Origin: an uncultured Bacteroidales bacterium
GTDB taxonomy: Bacteria; Bacteroidota; Bacteroidia; Bacteroidales; Bacteroidaceae
Length of the DNA stretch: 61,650 nt
Reading direction: 5' to 3'
Assembly (NCBI GenBank): GCA_902774275.1
Contig: CACYHN010000003.1
Coordinates: forward strand, 1-61,650
A model generated the notes under the pieces. That model did no database searches, was not told the origin of the DNA, and saw nothing but the letters and a program-made list of their open reading frames with translations. The translations under genes were made by a program, and so were the position numbers. Below are positions 51,915 through 61,556 of this stretch, piece after piece (position 1 is the stretch's first letter; the number at the start of each line of letters is the position of its first letter).

Positions 51915-53483
51915 GTGAGTACAAAGACAAAATCAAGGTGGTTGATACTGCTGCTGACAGCAGTGTCCGTCAATACAATTGTCTTTGCTCAAAATGAACA
52001 TAATTTGGAATACCACCTTGAAACTGTTGCTTTGACTGGCAGTGGCGAGTATGCTCCGTTTTGGCATACATCAAACCGCCAGGGGCTTCCGTCTGTCAAT
52101 AAAAACAGTGGTTATATGCATTTTGTCACATTGGGAAGTACCTCTTTGGGGAGTGGTATTGTAATGGACTATGGGATGGATTTAGGTATAGGCGCAGAGC
52201 TTCAGTCTGATTTTTTTATTCATCAGTTGTACATTGACCTGAATTATAAATGGCTGAACCTGTCTATCGGCATGAAAGAGCGATGGGGAGAACTGAAAAA
52301 CTCCAGGCTGAGTTCCGGCGGGCTGACGTGGTCAGGAAACAGCCGCCCCATCCCACAAGTTAGGATAGGCCTACCGGAATTTACACGTATACCTGGACTT
52401 GGCGGGTGGCTGTCGGCCAAAGGATATTTATCTTACGGCTTTTATTCAGACAGCGGGTGGCGTAAGAAATGGGCAGAACGGGCAACTGGAACTCCTGAAT
52501 ATATAGATAAAATATTATATCACGGTAAGGCTCTCTTCCTGAGGGCTGGTAATCCGGAAAGATTTCCTTTAGAGTTAACTTTAGGTATAGAAATGAGTTC
52601 CCAGTTCGGAGGTACTCTCCACAACATGGTTATGTACGGCAACAAACAGGAAGAGTATTCACTGCCGTCAGGACCTGAAGCTTATTGGCAAGCTCTGGTG
52701 CCTTTAAATAAGGCCGGTGAACAGGGGTGGGAGAACGGAAACTCATTAGGGAGTTGGCACTTGGCCATAGATTATGCCATAAACGATTGGCATTACAGAG
52801 CCTATTATGAGCATTTTTTCGAGGATCATTCTTCTATGCTCGGGGTTGAGATTAAATCCAATCAGTTTGGGGAGAGAGAACTGATTTCATACGGATTCAA
52901 GCGAAACTGGTTTGACGGAGTGTTTGGGCTGGAGGTGAATTTGCCTGCTGGCCTTCCTGTGAGTAATGTGGTGCTGGAATACTTGAATACAAGAGGGCAG
53001 TGCGGCTCTGTATGCAATGTAGATGCCATGCAGACTGAACGGATAGATGGGCGTGACGGAATGTACATACATTCCAAGTATCTTTCATATACCCATTGGG
53101 GATATTCCATAGGATCCGCAGTTCTGGTATCTCCTGTATATAATCAGAATCCGGATAGGTTGTCGGGCAGTACTATGGAGGGGAATCTTTATTTCAGGAG
53201 CAATCGTGTCCGTTCGTTTCATATTGGAATTGATGGTTGTGTTACAGATCAAATCGGTTATCGCATCCTTGCAACACATACTGCTCATTGGGGGACTTAC
53301 TATCTGCCTTTTGATGAAGTGGAGCACATCACCTCCATGCTGCTGGATTGTTCTTATAGGTTTGGGGATCTACTCAATTGGAAGATTGGACTCTCTTATG
53401 CGTTTGACTTGGATAGCGAAGGTCTTTTGGGTAACAACGGAGGTGTAATGATTTCATTATCCAGATCATGGAAGGTATTATGA
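51915..53483 (+). CDS. capsule assembly Wzi-family outer membrane protein
   Basis: A 522-residue outer membrane protein. The signal peptide ends VFAQ (residue 26), followed by the Bacteroidota Wzi-like start (LETVALTGSGEYAPFWHTSNRQG) and many amphipathic strands. Wzi in E. coli is a barrel lectin that anchors group 1 capsule. The start codon is GTG, supported by a full signal peptide and by the promoter position. No capsule synthesis genes are next to it; it overlaps a small lipoprotein gene by four bases. Confidence 0.85.
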   Translation: MSTKTKSRWLILLLTAVSVNTIVFAQNEHNLEYHLETVALTGSGEYAPFWHTSNRQGLPSVNKNSGYMHFVTLGSTSLGSGIVMDYGMDLGIGAELQSDFFIHQLYIDLNYKWLNLSIGMKERWGELKNSRLSSGGLTWSGNSRPIPQVRIGLPEFTRIPGLGGWLSAKGYLSYGFYSDSGWRKKWAERATGTPEYIDKILYHGKALFLRAGNPERFPLELTLGIEMSSQFGGTLHNMVMYGNKQEEYSLPSGPEAYWQALVPLNKAGEQGWENGNSLGSWHLAIDYAINDWHYRAYYEHFFEDHSSMLGVEIKSNQFGERELISYGFKRNWFDGVFGLEVNLPAGLPVSNVVLEYLNTRGQCGSVCNVDAMQTERIDGRDGMYIHSKYLSYTHWGYSIGSAVLVSPVYNQNPDRLSGSTMEGNLYFRSNRVRSFHIGIDGCVTDQIGYRILATHTAHWGTYYLPFDEVEHITSMLLDCSYRFGDLLNWKIGLSYAFDLDSEGLLGNNGGVMISLSRSWKVL

Positions 53484-53917
53484 AACAGGTTTTGATATTT
53501 CTCGCCATATCTGTTGCGCTGTGCGGCTGTGAATCGGCTTTTCCTAATGATAAGTTGGATAATTTCTGGAAACTTGACCACATTGAATATCCTGGCGGAA
53601 CAGATTTTTTTGGACAGACTGTTCAGCGTGAGGATGTGAATGGCATATATTTCGGGATGGCACGTAATATTGTGCAGGTGGAAAATCATTCCCGGAACTT
53701 TGATGTTTATGGCATATTGTCCGATATGACAGACTCCATCAGATTTGATTTTTCTAATAGCATTGTCAATGGAATTAATGATACGGATGCAATAAAGGCG
53801 AATCTGCTTTATTGCGGTATGGACAGTGTTGTCATGGTATTCAATGTGGACAAAATCACTTCAAATAGTCTTGTCTTGACATCAAGCAAGTCTATACTAT
53901 ATCTTGAGAAGTGGTAG
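53480..53917 (+). CDS. small lipoprotein, lipocalin-like region
   Basis: A 145-residue protein with a lipoprotein signal (lipobox ALCGC). The segment NFWKLDHIEYPGG after it resembles the opening strand of lipocalin-like Bacteroidota lipoproteins, but I cannot assign a family with certainty. The ATG at 53480 overlaps the Wzi stop (ATGA), which supports this start and suggests the two products work together. It ends exactly where the convergent lolD ends, with no intervening base. Confidence 0.75.
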   Translation: MKQVLIFLAISVALCGCESAFPNDKLDNFWKLDHIEYPGGTDFFGQTVQREDVNGIYFGMARNIVQVENHSRNFDVYGILSDMTDSIRFDFSNSIVNGINDTDAIKANLLYCGMDSVVMVFNVDKITSNSLVLTSSKSILYLEKW

Positions 53918-54571
53918 TCAGAAGGAGATCATTCCGTCTTTAATATGTATTCTACGGTCGGCAAGTGCTGCCAATTGCTCATCGTGCGTAACTATTACGA
54001 AAGTCTGCCCCAGCATATCCCTGAGCTTGAAAAAGAGATTGTGAAGTTCTTCTTTGTTCCTGGTGTCAAGACTGCCTGATGGCTCATCGGCCAATATTAC
54101 GTCCGGTTTGTTTGCCAATGCCCTGGCTACGGCAATTCTCTGTTTCTCTCCGCCGGAGAGTTCTGAGGGCTTATGTTCAGATCTGTCTTTCAGTCCAAGC
54201 ATTTCTAATAGTTCAGAGGCACGTGAAGCTGCATCGTGCATATTCTTTCCGGCAATCAGCATTGGTATCATTATGTTTTCCTTTGCCGTGAATTCAGGCA
54301 GCAACTGATGGAACTGGAAAACGAATCCAATATGCTCTCCTCTGAATGATGACAACTCTTTCTCGCCCATAGTAGTGATATCCCGTCCGTCATATAGTAC
54401 GCGTCCGGTATCGGGCTTGTCAAGTGAGCCCATAATCTGCAACAGAGTGGTTTTTCCGGCTCCACTTGGGCCGGTAATGCTTATTATTTCACCTGTGTCT
54501 ACTTTCAGGCTGATGCCTTTGAGTACTTGTAGTGATCCGAAACTGCGTGTTATGTTATCCAGTTCAATCAT
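53918..54571 (-). CDS. lolD: ABC transporter ATP-binding protein, LolD/MacB type
   Basis: A 217-residue ATPase. Walker [10 protein letters not shown] is at residue 34, Q-loop [17 protein letters not shown] near residue 84, signature LSGGEKQR near residue 139, Walker [13 protein letters not shown] near residue 159. The LolD-like pattern suggests it powers lipoprotein release for transport to the outer membrane. The permease partner (LolC/E) is not in the neighbourhood, so other MacB-type roles remain possible. It has its own -7 box (54601-54608). Confidence 0.85.
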   Translation of the reverse strand: MIELDNITRSFGSLQVLKGISLKVDTGEIISITGPSGAGKTTLLQIMGSLDKPDTGRVLYDGRDITTMGEKELSSFRGEHIGFVFQFHQLLPEFTAKENIMIPMLIAGKNMHDAASRASELLEMLGLKDRSEHKPSELSGGEKQRIAVARALANKPDVILADEPSGSLDTRNKEELHNLFFKLRDMLGQTFVIVTHDEQLAALADRRIHIKDGMISF

Positions 54572-54600
54572 CTTTTATTGCTGTTGCCATGATTATGGTG

Positions 54601-54608
54601 CAAAAATA
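54601..54608 (-). promoter_or_regulatory. -7 promoter element of lolD
   Basis: Read on the minus strand this is TATTTTTG, matching TAnnTTTG, about 30 bases before the lolD start. Confidence 0.5.
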
Positions 54609-54683
54609 TGCGGTTTCAGTTGAATTTGACCTATTATTATGAGTTTTTATACTTTATGCGGTGTCTATTTTGTGCGGAAACAC

Positions 54684-54691
54684 TAATTTTG
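54684..54691 (+). promoter_or_regulatory. -7 promoter element of asd
   Basis: TAATTTTG matches the consensus 33 bases before the chosen asd start, which rules out the longer open frame beginning at 54608 as the true start. Confidence 0.55.
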
Positions 54692-54724
54692 CGCCCAAAT
54701 TATCAAATAACTAAAAATTATCAT

Positions 54725-55735
54725 ATGCGAGTAGCAATTGTTGGAGCCAGCGGTGCTGTAGGACAGGAGTTCCTGCGTGTGCTGGAAGAGCGTAAATTCC
54801 CGCTCGATGAGTTGGTTTTGTTCGGGTCATCCCGTAGTGCCGGATCTTATTACACCTATGGAGGTAAGAAGATTCAGGTTAAGCTTCTTCAGCATAACGA
54901 TGATTTCAAGGGAATAGATATAGCATTCGTATCAGCAGGTGGCAGTACATCAGAGGAATTTGCCGAGACTATAACCAAGTACGGTGCAATCATGATTGAC
55001 AATTCAAGTGCTTTCCGTATGGATCCCGATGTTCCTCTGGTTGTTCCTGAGGTTAACCCTGAGGATGCATTGGTACGTCCAAGAGGTATAATTGCCAATC
55101 CTAACTGCTCTACGATCATGATGATTGTGGCACTTAAGGCTCTTAATGACCTTTCACCTGTCAAGAATGTTCAGGTATCAACCTATCAGGCAGCCAGTGG
55201 CGCCGGTGCAGCTGCTATGGCTGAACTTGAGCAGCAGTATCGTCAGGTTCTTGCCGGTGAGAAGGTGACCGTAAACAAGTTTGCTTATCAGCTTGCTTAT
55301 AACCTCATTCCCCATATCGATGTATTCAAGGAGAGCGGATATACCAAGGAGGAGGAGAAGATGTTCTATGAGACTCGTAAGATGTTCCACAATGATATCA
55401 AGTGCAGTGCCACATGTGTACGCGTACCTGCACTTCGCTGTCACTCAGAGGCTATTTGGGCTGAGACAGAGCAGCCTGTATCAGTAGAGGCTTTCCGTGA
55501 GGCTGTAAAGAACGGTGAGGGTCTTGTCCTGATGGATGATCCTGCCAAGAAGGAATATCCCATGCCTCTCTTCCTGTCAGGCACAGATCCCGTTTACGTG
55601 GGTCGTATCCGCAAGGACATAGCTAATCCCAACGTGATGTGTTTCTGGATTGTGGGTGACCAGATCCGTAAGGGTGCAGCTCTGAACGCTGTTCAGATTG
55701 CCGAATATCTGATCAAGCAGGGCGTGGTCAAGTAA
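54725..55735 (+). CDS. asd: aspartate-semialdehyde dehydrogenase
   Basis: A 336-residue NADPH enzyme at the branch point of lysine, diaminopimelate, threonine and methionine synthesis. It starts [20 protein letters not shown], has [11 protein letters not shown] near residue 73, and the catalytic cysteine in [11 protein letters not shown] near residue 128. The histidine-containing segment [14 protein letters not shown] is near residue 233. It supplies the substrate path for ddh at 30917-31816. Confidence 0.97.
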   Translation: MRVAIVGASGAVGQEFLRVLEERKFPLDELVLFGSSRSAGSYYTYGGKKIQVKLLQHNDDFKGIDIAFVSAGGSTSEEFAETITKYGAIMIDNSSAFRMDPDVPLVVPEVNPEDALVRPRGIIANPNCSTIMMIVALKALNDLSPVKNVQVSTYQAASGAGAAAMAELEQQYRQVLAGEKVTVNKFAYQLAYNLIPHIDVFKESGYTKEEEKMFYETRKMFHNDIKCSATCVRVPALRCHSEAIWAETEQPVSVEAFREAVKNGEGLVLMDDPAKKEYPMPLFLSGTDPVYVGRIRKDIANPNVMCFWIVGDQIRKGAALNAVQIAEYLIKQGVVK

Positions 55736-55750
55736 CCCGCTTGCCCTAAG

Positions 55751-55792
55751 AATAAAAAATCCTTGCGATGATTTCGCAAGGATTTTTTTATT
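55751..55792. terminator. bidirectional terminator between asd and the sugar porter
   Basis: A 17-bp perfect stem (55751-55767 with 55775 onward) has A-rich and T-rich feet, usable from both sides. Confidence 0.88.
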
Positions 55793-55826
55793 CTCAATTT
55801 TCAATTTTCAATTTTCAATTTTCAAT
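55793..55826. repeat. TTGAAAA heptad array at the end of the sugar porter gene
   Basis: Four to five copies of the heptad TTTTCAA (TTGAAAA on the minus strand) run from the terminator to the porter stop codon. The array matches those around lpxH and ackA (43663-43783). Here there is no opposing copy on the asd side. Confidence 0.75.
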
Positions 55827-57271
55827 TACTTCTTCATTTTGCTTCTCCACAGAGCGCTCATCTCCTCCAGGGTCTTGCCCTTGGTCTCAGGAACCATCTT
55901 CAGTACAAAGAGTGCTGAGAGGATTGAGAATCCTGCGTAGATGAGGTATGTGCCTCCAATGCTCCACTCGCAGAGTGAGGGGAATGTGGATGATATGATA
56001 TAGTTTGAAATCCACTGTGCTGCAACGGCTATTGCCACAGCATTGCCTCTGATGGTGTTGGGGAATATCTCTGAGATGAGAACCCAGCAGATGGGGCCCC
56101 ATGACATCATAAATGAAGCGGTGTAGATGATGATGAATACCAGAGCTGCCATTCCTATGACATCGCAGAAAGAAAGAATACTCAATGCGATCATACCTAT
56201 AGCCATGCCAATGGAACCCACAATCAGCAGAGGTCTGCGTCCCCATTTGTCAACTGTCAGGATGGCTACAATTGTGAACAGGATGTTTACTACACCCATC
56301 ACTACGGTCTGAATCATTGCGGCATCACCGCTTGAACCCATGTTCTGGAATATACGCGGAGCGTAGTAGAGCACAACGTTGATGCCTACGGCCTGCTGGA
56401 AGAATGAGAGCAGTACACCTACAATAATAACAAGAATGCCGTATGAAAGGATACTTTCTTTCTTCTCTACCAATGTGTCCTTTATCTCCTGAAGTATCTC
56501 CTGTGCCTTGCTCTCACCGTTAATGCGGGAAAGGACAGCCATTGCCTTCTGGGTGTTGCCACGCATTACAAGATAACGTGGAGTCTTGGGAACCAACAAC
56601 AGTAAAAGTCCGAATGCACCTGCCGGGAATGCCTCGCTTACAAACATCTTACGCCAGCCTATGTTGATCATTGCAGCCTGGATGAGTTCCGGGGTGTCTG
56701 CCAATCCGCTACGGATGAGAGTGTTGATGGCATAAACTACCAACTGGCCGAAAATGATTGCAAACTGGTTGCAGGAAACCAGTGTTCCGCGAATATTTGC
56801 AGGAGCTACCTCAGCAATGTACATGGGGCAGATGGCTGATGCCATACCTACACCGATACCTCCCAGTATGCGGTAAAGGATGAATGCCCACATAAGGCTC
56901 TTGGTGGCCTCACCTGGCTGGAAGAACTCAAAGTTGGGGCGGAACAGGAACTCCGGCATGTAGCTTCCCAGAGCTGACAGGAAGAACAGGACTGATGCAA
57001 ATATCAGCGCGTTCCTTCGGCCCAATCTTGTAGCCATTATACCGGAAATCAGACCACCTATGATACATCCTATAAGGGCTGATGAAACCACGAATCCGTG
57101 CAGGCTGGTTGTGTAAAAATCTCCAAGTCCGCTAGCGAAAAAATTCTGTAATGCCTGCTCGGCACCGGATATGACAGCGGTATCATATCCAAACAGCAGA
57201 CCGCCGATGACGGCTACTGCGCAGATTCCATACAGATAGGCTTTGCTACCTGTTTCTTTGTAATTGCTCAT
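55826..57271 (-). CDS. MFS sugar:proton symporter, XylE/GLUT type
   Basis: A 481-residue major facilitator with about 12 membrane segments. Sugar porter signatures: FGYDTAVISGAEQAL near residue 27, the RLGRRNALI loop near residue 83, GRRPLLIVGS near residue 344 and PETKGKTLEEM at the C-terminus. The closest well-known relative is E. coli XylE (D-xylose), so pentose or hexose uptake is likely. The gene is single, with a leader of about 75 bases. Confidence 0.9.
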   Translation of the reverse strand: MSNYKETGSKAYLYGICAVAVIGGLLFGYDTAVISGAEQALQNFFASGLGDFYTTSLHGFVVSSALIGCIIGGLISGIMATRLGRRNALIFASVLFFLSALGSYMPEFLFRPNFEFFQPGEATKSLMWAFILYRILGGIGVGMASAICPMYIAEVAPANIRGTLVSCNQFAIIFGQLVVYAINTLIRSGLADTPELIQAAMINIGWRKMFVSEAFPAGAFGLLLLLVPKTPRYLVMRGNTQKAMAVLSRINGESKAQEILQEIKDTLVEKKESILSYGILVIIVGVLLSFFQQAVGINVVLYYAPRIFQNMGSSGDAAMIQTVVMGVVNILFTIVAILTVDKWGRRPLLIVGSIGMAIGMIALSILSFCDVIGMAALVFIIIYTASFMMSWGPICWVLISEIFPNTIRGNAVAIAVAAQWISNYIISSTFPSLCEWSIGGTYLIYAGFSILSALFVLKMVPETKGKTLEEMSALWRSKMKK

Positions 57272-57353
57272 AAGCTGATTATTAAAGGTTTAAACTAATA
57301 GTTTCTTAATGGAAATCCAGTATTGCCTACGTTTGCTGACTGGCAACGGAATA

Positions 57354-57361
57354 CAAATATA
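57354..57361 (-). promoter_or_regulatory. -7 promoter element of the sugar porter gene
   Basis: Read on the minus strand this is TATATTTG. The leader to 57271 contains a short palindrome (GTTTAAAC near 57287), a possible regulator site. The remaining intergenic sequence to 57497 shows nothing recognisable. Confidence 0.5.
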
Positions 57362-57497
57362 TAAAAAAATGGAATAACGTCAAGTGAAAACGATAACCTG
57401 ATTTGTGCGATTTGCGAATGTCGTTTCCGGTATTCTTTTGCCGACTTGTTGTGTGTAAGAAAAAATTACTATATATGCAATTTAATTCCGGATTACT

Positions 57498-57529
57498 GTT
57501 GCCTGTTTTGTGCAAAAGGATTAACTTAG
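57498..57529 (+). promoter_or_regulatory. promoter of the DUF3467 gene
   Basis: GTTG (57498-57501), 20 bases, TAACTTAG (57522-57529), one base off the -7 consensus. Confidence 0.45.
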
Positions 57530-57554
57530 CACCACAAAAATTTAAAAACGGGAA

Positions 57555-57872
57555 ATGGAACAGAAAGGGAACGGGCAACAGCAGTTGCAGATTGAACTTA
57601 AGGAAGAGACGGCCCAGGGAGTTTATTCCAATTTGGCTATGATAACTCACTCTTCATCGGAGTTTGTAATGGATTTTATAAGCATACTTCCCGGTATGGC
57701 AAAGGCTCAGGTCAAGTCAAGGGTAATCATGTCGCCTGAACATGCCAAGCGTCTTCTGATGGCGTTGCAGGATAACGTTTCAAAGTATGAGAAATCATTC
57801 GGGACGATTGAAATGAAGGGGCGTAAGGATACTTATATGCCGCCTATTTCTGATTTCCACGGTGAGGCATAA
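57555..57872 (+). CDS. DUF3467 family protein
   Basis: A 105-residue protein of a family common in Bacteroidota, unknown function. The pattern GVYSNLAMITHSSSEFVMDF near residue 22 and SPEHAKRLLMALQDNVSKYE near residue 60 is typical. In Bacteroides I recall this gene between rpoC and rpsL; here the upstream neighbour is a divergent sugar porter gene. It has its own promoter and terminator. Confidence 0.85.
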   Translation: MEQKGNGQQQLQIELKEETAQGVYSNLAMITHSSSEFVMDFISILPGMAKAQVKSRVIMSPEHAKRLLMALQDNVSKYEKSFGTIEMKGRKDTYMPPISDFHGEA

Positions 57873-57919
57873 TCCGGCGTTCTGATTTGTTGCGGAAATA
57901 GGCTGTTTTTTGCTTGAAT

Positions 57920-57955
57920 GGGTGGGCTTTTTTGATGAAGCCCGCCCGTTTTTTT
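57920..57955 (+). terminator. terminator of the DUF3467 gene
   Basis: A 10-bp GC-rich stem (57920-57929 with 57938-57947, one G-U pair) is followed by seven T. Confidence 0.85.
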
Positions 57956-57996
57956 AGCTTTTTTACGGTTGTTTCATCAAAAACTATGCGCTTTCG

Positions 57997-58027
57997 CTTG
58001 TATTATAAAATAATAGCCGTATCTTTG
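57997..58027 (+). promoter_or_regulatory. promoter of the rpsL ribosomal cluster
   Basis: CTTG (57997-58000), 19 bases, TATCTTTG (58020-58027). It follows the DUF3467 terminator, so the ribosomal cluster is an independent transcription unit with a leader of about 50 bases. Confidence 0.68.
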
Positions 58028-58083
58028 CACGCCAAAAATTCTGGATTTACTATTTAATATATAATAATTAAAAACAAACAAAC

Positions 58084-58467
58084 ATGCCAACAATTCAGCA
58101 GTTAGTACGCAAAGGACGTCAGGTCCTGGAGGACAAGAGTAAGTCTCCGGCCCTGGATTCCTGCCCTCAGAGAAGAGGCGTTTGCGTAAGAGTTTACACA
58201 ACGACACCTAAGAAGCCTAACTCAGCCATGAGAAAGGTTGCACGTGTCCGTCTTACAAACCAGAAGGAGGTTAACTCCTACATCCCCGGTGAAGGCCACA
58301 ACCTGCAGGAGCACTCAATCGTGCTTGTACGCGGCGGTCGTGTAAAGGATCTCCCCGGTGTACGTTATCACATCATCCGCGGTACTCTTGATACCGCCGG
58401 CGTTAACGGTCGTCTCCAGAGACGTTCCAAGTATGGTGCAAAACGTCCTAAAGCAGCTAAGAAGTAA
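58084..58467 (+). CDS. rpsL: 30S ribosomal protein S12
   Basis: A 127-residue protein of the decoding centre. It has [20 protein letters not shown] near residue 27 and [13 protein letters not shown] near residue 84. The lysines whose change gives streptomycin resistance in E. coli (Lys43/44 region and the Lys in GGRVKDLPG) are wild type, so no ribosomal streptomycin resistance is predicted. First gene of rpsL-rpsG-fusA-rpsJ-rplC. Confidence 0.98.
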   Translation: MPTIQQLVRKGRQVLEDKSKSPALDSCPQRRGVCVRVYTTTPKKPNSAMRKVARVRLTNQKEVNSYIPGEGHNLQEHSIVLVRGGRVKDLPGVRYHIIRGTLDTAGVNGRLQRRSKYGAKRPKAAKK

Positions 58468-58564
58468 TCATTAACAAGTTTTGGTTAGAGTGAGGTTGAG
58501 TAAATGTCCAAGCGTGGATGTTGAAGAATCAGAATGACAACCCGAACAAAACAAAAGATTTAAA
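58468..58564 (+). promoter_or_regulatory. rpsL-rpsG spacer, possible S7 control site
   Basis: The 97-base spacer can pair GTTTTG (near 58479) with CAAAAC (near 58549), enclosing a small hairpin TCCA-AGCG-TGGA (58508-58519). In E. coli the same spacer carries the S7 repressor site. The analogy is positional; the structure was found by eye. Confidence 0.35.
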
Positions 58565-59041
58565 ATGAGAAAAGCAAAACCGAGAAAGCACGTCATACTT
58601 CCGGATCCCGTATTCGGTGACGTTGCAGTGACCAAGTTCGTGAACCATCTCATGTATGATGGTAAGAAGAACACATCTTTCGAGATTTTCTACGAGAGTC
58701 TGGACAAGGTAAAGGCAAAGATGCCCAATGAGGAGATGTCTGCCCTTGAGATTTGGAAGAAGGCTCTTGATAATGTAACACCTCAGGTAGAGGTTAAGTC
58801 CCGCCGTATTGGTGGTGCTACTTTCCAGGTTCCTACTGAGATCCGTGCTGACCGCAAGGAGTCCATTTCAATGAAGAACCTTATCTCATTTGCCCGCAAG
58901 CGTGGAGGTAAATCAATGTCAGACAAGCTGTCTGCCGAGATCGTTGACGCTTTTAACAGCACTGGTGGCGCATTCAAACGTAAAGAGGATATGCACCGTA
59001 TGGCTGAGGCCAACAGAGCTTTTGCACACTTCAGATTCTAA
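58565..59041 (+). CDS. rpsG: 30S ribosomal protein S7
   Basis: A 158-residue primary 16S rRNA-binding protein that organises the 30S head. It begins [19 protein letters not shown] and contains [20 protein letters not shown] near residue 26, [18 protein letters not shown] near residue 76, ending AFAHFRF. Length is normal. fusA follows 11 bases later. Confidence 0.98.
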   Translation: MRKAKPRKHVILPDPVFGDVAVTKFVNHLMYDGKKNTSFEIFYESLDKVKAKMPNEEMSALEIWKKALDNVTPQVEVKSRRIGGATFQVPTEIRADRKESISMKNLISFARKRGGKSMSDKLSAEIVDAFNSTGGAFKRKEDMHRMAEANRAFAHFRF

Positions 59042-59052
59042 TTTGACACTGC

Positions 59053-61107
59053 ATGGCAGATCAGGATTTACATCTCACGAGAAACATCGGCATCATGGCT
59101 CACATCGATGCCGGAAAGACTACGACTTCAGAGCGTATTCTTTATTATACGGGATTAACACATAAAATAGGTGAGGTACATGACGGTTCCGCTACCATGG
59201 ACTGGATGGTCCAGGAGCAGGAGCGCGGTATAACCATTACCTCAGCTGCCGTTACCACTCATTGGAAGTGGCAGGAAAACACATATAAGATCAACCTTAT
59301 TGATACTCCGGGACATGTTGACTTCACTGCTGAGGTAGAGCGTTCACTCCGAGTTCTTGACGGTGCTGTTGCAGTATTCTGCGCAGTAGGTGGCGTACAG
59401 CCTCAGTCTGAGACCGTTTGGCATCAGGCCAGCAAGTACGGTGTACCCCGTCTGGGTTATGTCAATAAGATGGACCGCTCTGGTGCTGACTTCTTCGGAG
59501 TCATTACCCAGATGCAGGAGATCCTTAAGGCTAACGCTTGCCCGATAGAAATTCCTATCGGTCAGGAGGAGTCTTTCAAGGGTGTTATAGACCTTATTAA
59601 AATGAAGGCCATTTACTGGCGCGATGAGTCACTTGGTGCCGAGTATACCGTTGAGGATATTCCGGCTGACCAGGCTGACGAGGCACAGCAGTGGCGTGAC
59701 AACCTTCTTGAGAAGGCTGCCGATTTTGATGAAGAACTGATGGAGAAGTATCTTGAGGATCCTTCAACCATCACTGAAGCTGAGATTCTCAAGGCTATCC
59801 GCGTGGGTACAATCAGTCAGAAGCTGGTTCCTGTTGTTTGCGGCACATCTTTCCGCAACAAGGGTGTTCAGCCTCTGCTTGACTATGTATGCGCATTCCT
59901 TCCTTCACCTATCGATTGCGGTGGTGTGGATGGTTTCCTGCCTGGTTCAGATGAGCTCACTCACCGTGATCCCAGATCTGATGAGAAGACCGCAGCTCTT
60001 GCATTCAAGATTGCAGTTGATCCCTATGTAGGTCGTCTTATCTTCTTCAGAGTATATTCAGGTAAGGTGACTGCCGGAAGCTACATCTTCAATACCCGTT
60101 CAGGCAAGAAGGAGCGTGTAAGCCGTCTTTTCCAGATGTATTCAAAGAAGCAGATTCAGGTTGATGAGGTTGCTGCCGGTGATATAGGTGCAGTTGTTGC
60201 TCTTAAGGATATCCGTACCGGTGATACTCTCTGCGATGAGACCGCACCGTTGGTACTTGAGAGCATGGACTTCCCGGATCCTGTAATCAGCATCGCTGTT
60301 GAGCCCAAGACCGAGAAGGATATGAGCAAGCTCTCTGACGGTCTGGCACGTCTGGCAGAAGAGGATCCCACATTTACCGTTAAGGTTGATGAGGAGTCAG
60401 GTCAGACTCTGATCTCAGGTATGGGTGAGCTCCACCTTGATATTATCATAGACCGTCTGAAACGTGAATTCGGCGTAGAGTGCAACCAGGGTCGTAAGCA
60501 GACTGGTGGTAAAGGTCACTACGCTTGCATCGTCGTTGAAATCGGTCCTGCCGATCCTGATTGGAAGGGAGGTCTCCAGTTTATCGATTCTACCAAGGGT
60601 GAGGCACTGCCTAAGACCTACCTGCCTGCTATCGAGAAGGGCTTTACCAATGCCATGAAGAACGGTGTCCTGATGGGTGCTCCTATGGATTCACTTAAGG
60701 TTACTGTTCTTGACGGTAAGTATCACCCGGTTGATTCAGATGCCCTCTCATTTGAGGTTTGCGCAACCAATGCGTTCCGTAACGCTTGTGTCAAGGCCGC
60801 TCCCGGTCTGACCGAGCCTATCATGGCACTTGAGGTTGTAACACCTGAGGAGAGCATGGGTAACGTTATCGGTGACCTTAACAAGCGTCGCGGTCAGGTA
60901 GAAGGAATGGAGACAAACCATTCTGGTGCCAAGGTTGTCAAGGCACATGTACCTCTGGCTGAGATGTTCGGTTATGTAACAGCTCTGCGTACAATTACTT
61001 CAGGTCGTGCTACTTCATCAATGTCTTACGAGCGTCATGCTGAGGTTTCCAAGGCTCTTGCCCGTCAGGTTGTTGAAGAGAACGGTGGTAACGTTTCACT
61101 CCTTTAA
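59053..61107 (+). CDS. fusA: translation elongation factor G
   Basis: A 684-residue translocation GTPase. G1 is AHIDAGKTT (residues 16-24), G2/G3 include RGITITSAA and DTPGHVDF, and G4 is [10 protein letters not shown] near residue 137. Five EF-G domains are present, through [20 protein letters not shown] and [10 protein letters not shown] at the C-terminus. It is the classical copy in the str cluster. It would be the target of fusidic acid. Confidence 0.98.
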   Translation: MADQDLHLTRNIGIMAHIDAGKTTTSERILYYTGLTHKIGEVHDGSATMDWMVQEQERGITITSAAVTTHWKWQENTYKINLIDTPGHVDFTAEVERSLRVLDGAVAVFCAVGGVQPQSETVWHQASKYGVPRLGYVNKMDRSGADFFGVITQMQEILKANACPIEIPIGQEESFKGVIDLIKMKAIYWRDESLGAEYTVEDIPADQADEAQQWRDNLLEKAADFDEELMEKYLEDPSTITEAEILKAIRVGTISQKLVPVVCGTSFRNKGVQPLLDYVCAFLPSPIDCGGVDGFLPGSDELTHRDPRSDEKTAALAFKIAVDPYVGRLIFFRVYSGKVTAGSYIFNTRSGKKERVSRLFQMYSKKQIQVDEVAAGDIGAVVALKDIRTGDTLCDETAPLVLESMDFPDPVISIAVEPKTEKDMSKLSDGLARLAEEDPTFTVKVDEESGQTLISGMGELHLDIIIDRLKREFGVECNQGRKQTGGKGHYACIVVEIGPADPDWKGGLQFIDSTKGEALPKTYLPAIEKGFTNAMKNGVLMGAPMDSLKVTVLDGKYHPVDSDALSFEVCATNAFRNACVKAAPGLTEPIMALEVVTPEESMGNVIGDLNKRRGQVEGMETNHSGAKVVKAHVPLAEMFGYVTALRTITSGRATSSMSYERHAEVSKALARQVVEENGGNVSLL

Positions 61108-61203
61108 TATTTAAAAGGTATAAGAGAGAACGCGGTTTCAGATAGCAAATGACTCTTATCGGAAGCCGCAAAAAATGAATACAAACAATTTAATAATTAA
61201 ACA
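61108..61203 (+). promoter_or_regulatory. fusA-rpsJ spacer, possible S10 leader structure
   Basis: The 96-base spacer holds a hairpin with an outer GCGGTTTC / GGAAGCCGC stem (near 61131 and 61160) and an inner GATA / TATC pairing. It is followed by A-rich rather than T-rich sequence, so it is not a terminator. A ribosomal protein control site is possible. Confidence 0.35.
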
Positions 61204-61509
61204 ATGAGTCAGAAAATCAGAATCAAACTGAAGTCTTACGACCACAATGTCGTTGACAAGTCAGCAGAGAAGATCGTTAAGACAGTAAAGGCTACCGGTG
61301 CTGTTGTAAGCGGACCTATTCCACTTCCTACACACAAGCGTATCTTCACTGTAAACCGTTCAACATTCGTCAACAAGAAGTCACGTGAGCAGTTCCAGCT
61401 CTCTTCTTACAAGAGACTGATCGATATCTACAGCTCAACAGCCAAGACAGTTGACGCACTGATGAAGCTTGAGCTTCCCAGCGGTGTAGAGGTTGAGATC
61501 AAGGTTTGA
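61204..61509 (+). CDS. rpsJ: 30S ribosomal protein S10
   Basis: A 101-residue protein, starting [20 protein letters not shown] and containing [20 protein letters not shown] near residue 37, the conserved loop. S10 is part of the 30S head and in many bacteria also NusE, a partner of NusB in antitermination. It opens the S10 part of the cluster. Confidence 0.98.
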   Translation: MSQKIRIKLKSYDHNVVDKSAEKIVKTVKATGAVVSGPIPLPTHKRIFTVNRSTFVNKKSREQFQLSSYKRLIDIYSSTAKTVDALMKLELPSGVEVEIKV

Positions 61510-61556
61510 TGTGTTAGTTTTGAAACAATTTTTACAGTAACTAAATTTTAATTGAA

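Noticed and set aside
53468-53479. Longer start of the small lipoprotein
   Set aside because: The ATG at 53480 gives a proper lipoprotein signal and the usual ATGA overlap with the preceding stop.
54608-54724. Longer asd start
   Set aside because: The extension crosses the -7 promoter box, and the nucleotide-binding motif begins directly at the ATG at 54725.
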